Source of the DNA: Clostridiales bacterium
GTDB taxonomy: Bacteria > Bacillota > Clostridia > Christensenellales > Aristaeellaceae
DNA length: 64,000 bases
Assembly: GCA_004557125.1 (NCBI GenBank)
Contig: SFET01000013.1
Span: 7,119-71,118, forward strand
Direction of reading: 5' to 3'
The notes beneath the pieces are model-generated. The model searched no databases and was not told the DNA's origin. It saw nothing but the letters and a program-made list of their open reading frames with translations. A program made the translations under genes and the position numbers. Below are positions 61,468 through 64,000 of this stretch, piece after piece. Each line of letters starts with the position of its first letter. The first letter of the stretch is position 1.

Positions 61468-63150
61468 ATGTTTTGCTCGAAGTGCGGGAAAACCATCCGG
61501 CCGGACGATCAAATCTGCCCGAGCTGCCAAGCGCCCATCGGCGACAACCGCTTCGGAGGAATCCCGTATACCTCTGCCCAGTTTACAATTGCTCCCGGTC
61601 AGACGAGCTTTGAGCCGCTGAACGGCTATACGCGCACCACCTACACCAGCATGGACGACGCGACCCAGGAGGATGGCGCCCCCGACAGCCGCACCACCTA
61701 CCGCCCGGTCTATGAGGGCGGCTCCATGCCCGAGAACGTGCGCAGGGACGTGCGCGCCGCCATGGCGCCCGAGCCGGAAGAGGAGGAGGCAGCGCCCGAA
61801 CCCGATCCCGAACCTGAGGAGCGCCCCGCCGCCCCCGAAGGCCCGGCCTTCGCCGCTGAGGAGCCCATCTTCCAGGCCACCCAGGACGCCCTGGACGCGC
61901 TGGACGAGGAGCTCAAGCCCGACGAGGCCATCGACCTCTCCCAGTTCCGCAGCCGCCCGATTCAGTCCGCCGGCCGTGCGGGCATCTCCCGGGATGTGAG
62001 CGAGTACATCCGCAAGCTGGAGGACGACCAGTCCCGCAAGGGCGGCCGCCATCGCCGCGGCGCAGCGCCCGTGTATGACGATTATCAGGATCGCACCGCC
62101 GAGGCCCCGGAATACGACGACCTCGCCGACGAACAGCAGCCCTTTGACGACGGCTACGACGGCGGCGAGCAGGAGGGACCCTTCGAGGATTACGAGGATC
62201 AGGACTACGAGGATTACCGCCGCCCCGCCCGCTTCGGCATCATGCAGATTGTCAAGGTGCTCATTGCGCTGGTGGTGGTTGCCGGCGTGGTGTTCGGCGC
62301 CGTCAAGTGGATCGGCTACATCCGCGGCAATTCCAGCTCCGCACCCATCGAGGGCGTGACCGAGAGCTTCTATGAGGAGGGCATCGCCCTGATCAAGAGC
62401 CACGTGGAGGACAGCTACATCAGCGAGCGCATCGGCCAGTTCAAGAGCGACGGCACCCTGGCCATGGCCAGCGCCCTGGATCAGGACCAGGCCGCCATCG
62501 ACGCCCTGATGCCCGCCGAGCCCGCCGCCAACGACAGCACCTTCCTCTCGGCCCTGACCACCATCCAGGGCAACATTTACAGCGCCCTGCTGATGGACAC
62601 CGTCAACATCAACGACACCAGCGCCGACGCCGCGGCCAAGTCCCAGGCGAACTGGCAGATCGTCAGCAACTCCATCGCGCAGCTGGAGAGCGCAAAGTCC
62701 GCCGCCGAGCTGACCGCCATCATCAACAGCCAGAAGGTCACGGTGCAGAGCGAGACGCCCGCGCCCACCCAGACGCCGGTGGCCTACACCACCCTGCAGA
62801 AGGGCGACAAGAGCGATGCGGTGTTGAAGCTGCAGGAGCGCCTGTATCAGCTGGGCTATCTGAACAGCGACCGCGACGGCTCCTTCGGCGGCAAGACCCA
62901 GACCGCCGTCAAGGCGTTCCAGGAGCGCGCCGGCATCGAAGCCAGCGGCATCGCCGACAGCAACACCCAGACGCTGCTCTTCTCCGACAGCGCGCCCTAC
63001 GCCGCCGGCGTGGCCTCGCCCACTCCTGCGGTCGCGGCAACCCCCGAACCCGAGGTGATCCAGCCCATCGAGGCAATCGAGGCCAATCCCGTGAGCGGCG
63101 ACGCCGCGGCGGCCACCGATGCGCCCGCAGAGGACGCTGTGGCACAGTAA
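61468..63150 (+). CDS. Zinc-ribbon, membrane-spanning protein with peptidoglycan-binding domain
   Basis: The protein has 560 residues. The N-terminal zinc ribbon MFCSKCGKTIRPDDQICPSC is followed by about 250 mostly acidic, Pro/Glu- and Asp/Tyr-rich residues. A single membrane helix lies near IVKVLIALVVVAGVVFGAVKW. Outside it come a helical region, a Thr/Pro linker and a peptidoglycan_binding_1 domain (LQKGDKSDAVLKLQERLYQL, then DGSFGGKTQTAVKAFQ). It probably links the cytoplasm and cell wall. RBS AAAGAGGAGG precedes the ATG at 61468. Confidence 0.88.
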   Translation: MFCSKCGKTIRPDDQICPSCQAPIGDNRFGGIPYTSAQFTIAPGQTSFEPLNGYTRTTYTSMDDATQEDGAPDSRTTYRPVYEGGSMPENVRRDVRAAMAPEPEEEEAAPEPDPEPEERPAAPEGPAFAAEEPIFQATQDALDALDEELKPDEAIDLSQFRSRPIQSAGRAGISRDVSEYIRKLEDDQSRKGGRHRRGAAPVYDDYQDRTAEAPEYDDLADEQQPFDDGYDGGEQEGPFEDYEDQDYEDYRRPARFGIMQIVKVLIALVVVAGVVFGAVKWIGYIRGNSSSAPIEGVTESFYEEGIALIKSHVEDSYISERIGQFKSDGTLAMASALDQDQAAIDALMPAEPAANDSTFLSALTTIQGNIYSALLMDTVNINDTSADAAAKSQANWQIVSNSIAQLESAKSAAELTAIINSQKVTVQSETPAPTQTPVAYTTLQKGDKSDAVLKLQERLYQLGYLNSDRDGSFGGKTQTAVKAFQERAGIEASGIADSNTQTLLFSDSAPYAAGVASPTPAVAATPEPEVIQPIEAIEANPVSGDAAAATDAPAEDAVAQ

Positions 63151-63190
63151 GTGCGCCATCGATCCTCCAGGCTGCAATCCGAACCAATTC

Positions 63191-63218
63191 TGCGGGCGCA
63201 CCATCGCGTGCGCCCGCA
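63191..63218 (+). terminator. Hairpin after the zinc-ribbon gene
   Basis: TGCGGGCGCA (63191-63200) pairs with TGCGCCCGCA (63209-63218) over an 8-base loop; only a weak T-containing stretch follows. A better terminator lies at 63264-63300. Confidence 0.5.
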
Positions 63219-63263
63219 TGTGCTTCAACGAAGGAAATCGCTGACGGGCGCAGCCGTCGCGCG

Positions 63264-63300
63264 TGCCGGCGTCATTTTCAATGCCGCCGGCATTCTTTTT
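63264..63300 (+). terminator. Intrinsic terminator before the HAD gene
   Basis: TGCCGGC (63264-63270) pairs with GCCGGCA (63286-63292), followed by TTCTTTTT. Confidence 0.7.
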
Positions 63301-63350
63301 GGATATGGTCCGGAGCCGCACAGCCCCGGCCATGAAAGGAGGTTCGATCC

Positions 63351-64000
63351 ATGTCCAGGCCCATCGTCGCACTGATCTACGACTTTGACAAGACCCTCTC
63401 CCCCAAGGACATGCAGGAATACACCTTCCTGCCGGGCATCAACGTGGAGCCCAGCGCGTTCTGGGGCGCGTGTCAGGAGTTCACCCAGAAAAACCAGATG
63501 GACGGCGTGCTGACCTACCTCTATCTGATGCAGCACATGGCCCGGGGCAGCATGCGCCTGACCCGCGACGCGCTGCACGAGCTGGGCAAGGGCGTGGAGT
63601 TCTTCCCCGGCGTGGAGGACTGGTTCGGCCGCATCCGGGAGATCGGCAAAAGCCTGGATGTGGACGTGGAGCACTACATCATCTCCTCCGGCCAGACCGA
63701 GATCATCGAGGGCAGCCGCATCGGCCACGAGTTCAAGGCCATCTTCGCCGCGTCCTTCTACTACGACGAATCCGGCCTTCCGGTGTGGCCCTGCTCGGCC
63801 GTCAACTACACCTCCAAGACCCAGTACCTGTTCCGCATCAACAAGGGCATCCTGGACGTGACCAACGACCGGGATCTGAACGCCTTCACCCCGGAGTACA
63901 AGCGCCGCATCCCCTTCTCCAACATGATCTACATCGCCGACGGCCTGACCGACGTGCCCTGCATGAAGATGACCAAGCAGAAGGGCGGCTTCGCCATCGC
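63351..64000 (+). CDS. HAD-family hydrolase, N-terminal part (3' end outside window)
   Basis: The first 216 residues are present. ALIYDFDKTLSPKDMQ carries the nucleophile Asp (DFDKT), YIISSGQTEIIEG the second motif, and IYIADGLTDVPCMKM the final acidic motif of haloacid-dehalogenase-type phosphatases. The insert between motifs 1 and 2 (about residues 20-90) is a helical cap. The substrate is unknown. AAAGGAGG precedes the ATG. Confidence 0.88.
   Translation, partial: MSRPIVALIYDFDKTLSPKDMQEYTFLPGINVEPSAFWGACQEFTQKNQMDGVLTYLYLMQHMARGSMRLTRDALHELGKGVEFFPGVEDWFGRIREIGKSLDVDVEHYIISSGQTEIIEGSRIGHEFKAIFAASFYYDESGLPVWPCSAVNYTSKTQYLFRINKGILDVTNDRDLNAFTPEYKRRIPFSNMIYIADGLTDVPCMKMTKQKGGFAI

Overview
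The window is a GC-rich stretch of a Bacillota chromosome, most likely from a high-GC Clostridia or Christensenellales-type gut anaerobe. Grounds: AGGAGG-type ribosome sites with many GTG/TTG starts, a hemZ gene, YesM/YesN-type two-component genes, and the secD-secF-recJ-relA-dtd-MBL-hemZ run that is typical of Clostridia. This placement rests on gene content only. No rRNA, tRNA, phage, transposase or CRISPR locus was seen.

Layout. 1-4.6 kb: the end of a MATE efflux gene, then a heterodimeric ABC exporter pair. 4.6-17.6 kb (minus strand): a housekeeping block, secD-secF-recJ-rel-dtd-glyoxalase-like-hemZ-lipoprotein cyclophilin-cyclophilin-phosphoribosyltransferase-membrane protein. 17.8-34.1 kb: a sulfur-centred region with a C_GCxxG_C_C protein, an HD-domain protein plus tcdA, an Rrf2/IscR-type regulator, cysK, an M20 amidohydrolase plus peptide ABC transporter operon, an ECF S-component, a cystathionine synthase/lyase plus a PatB-type C-S lyase, and (minus strand) a cysteine desulfurase plus a TtcA-like thiolase. 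34.3-38.7 kb (minus strand): flavodoxin/FMN-reductase genes, PspC, a CDP-alcohol phosphotransferase, DUF554 and peptide deformylase. 39-40.4 kb: metY. 41-55.6 kb: two ribose/galactofuranose-type ABC transporters, a malic enzyme, and a binding protein-histidine kinase-response regulator set. 55.8-64 kb: MATE, gltX, galM, a TSCPD protein, two envelope proteins and a partial HAD hydrolase.

Most notable signal. Three sulfur-amino-acid units (the M20/peptide-transporter operon after cysK, the cystathionine synthase/lyase operon, and metY) are each preceded by a tiny ORF with a good ribosome site and very high Met/Cys content. In each case a strong intrinsic terminator follows. This looks like classical ribosome-mediated transcription attenuation responding to Met/Cys charging, in a lineage where SAM riboswitches and T-boxes are usually expected. 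Several promoters in the same region also share a TATTGACA...GGnAAA layout and probably form an Rrf2-type regulon.

Other points. Two sugar-transporter genes are broken: one has an internal deletion plus frameshift, the other an N-terminal frameshift. Two intergenic repeat arrays carry hairpins whose stems change by compensated substitutions. A cluster of seven perfect palindromes lies upstream of galM. SecF carries two acidic Ala/Glu-rich inserts. Three of four solute-binding proteins lack a lipobox.
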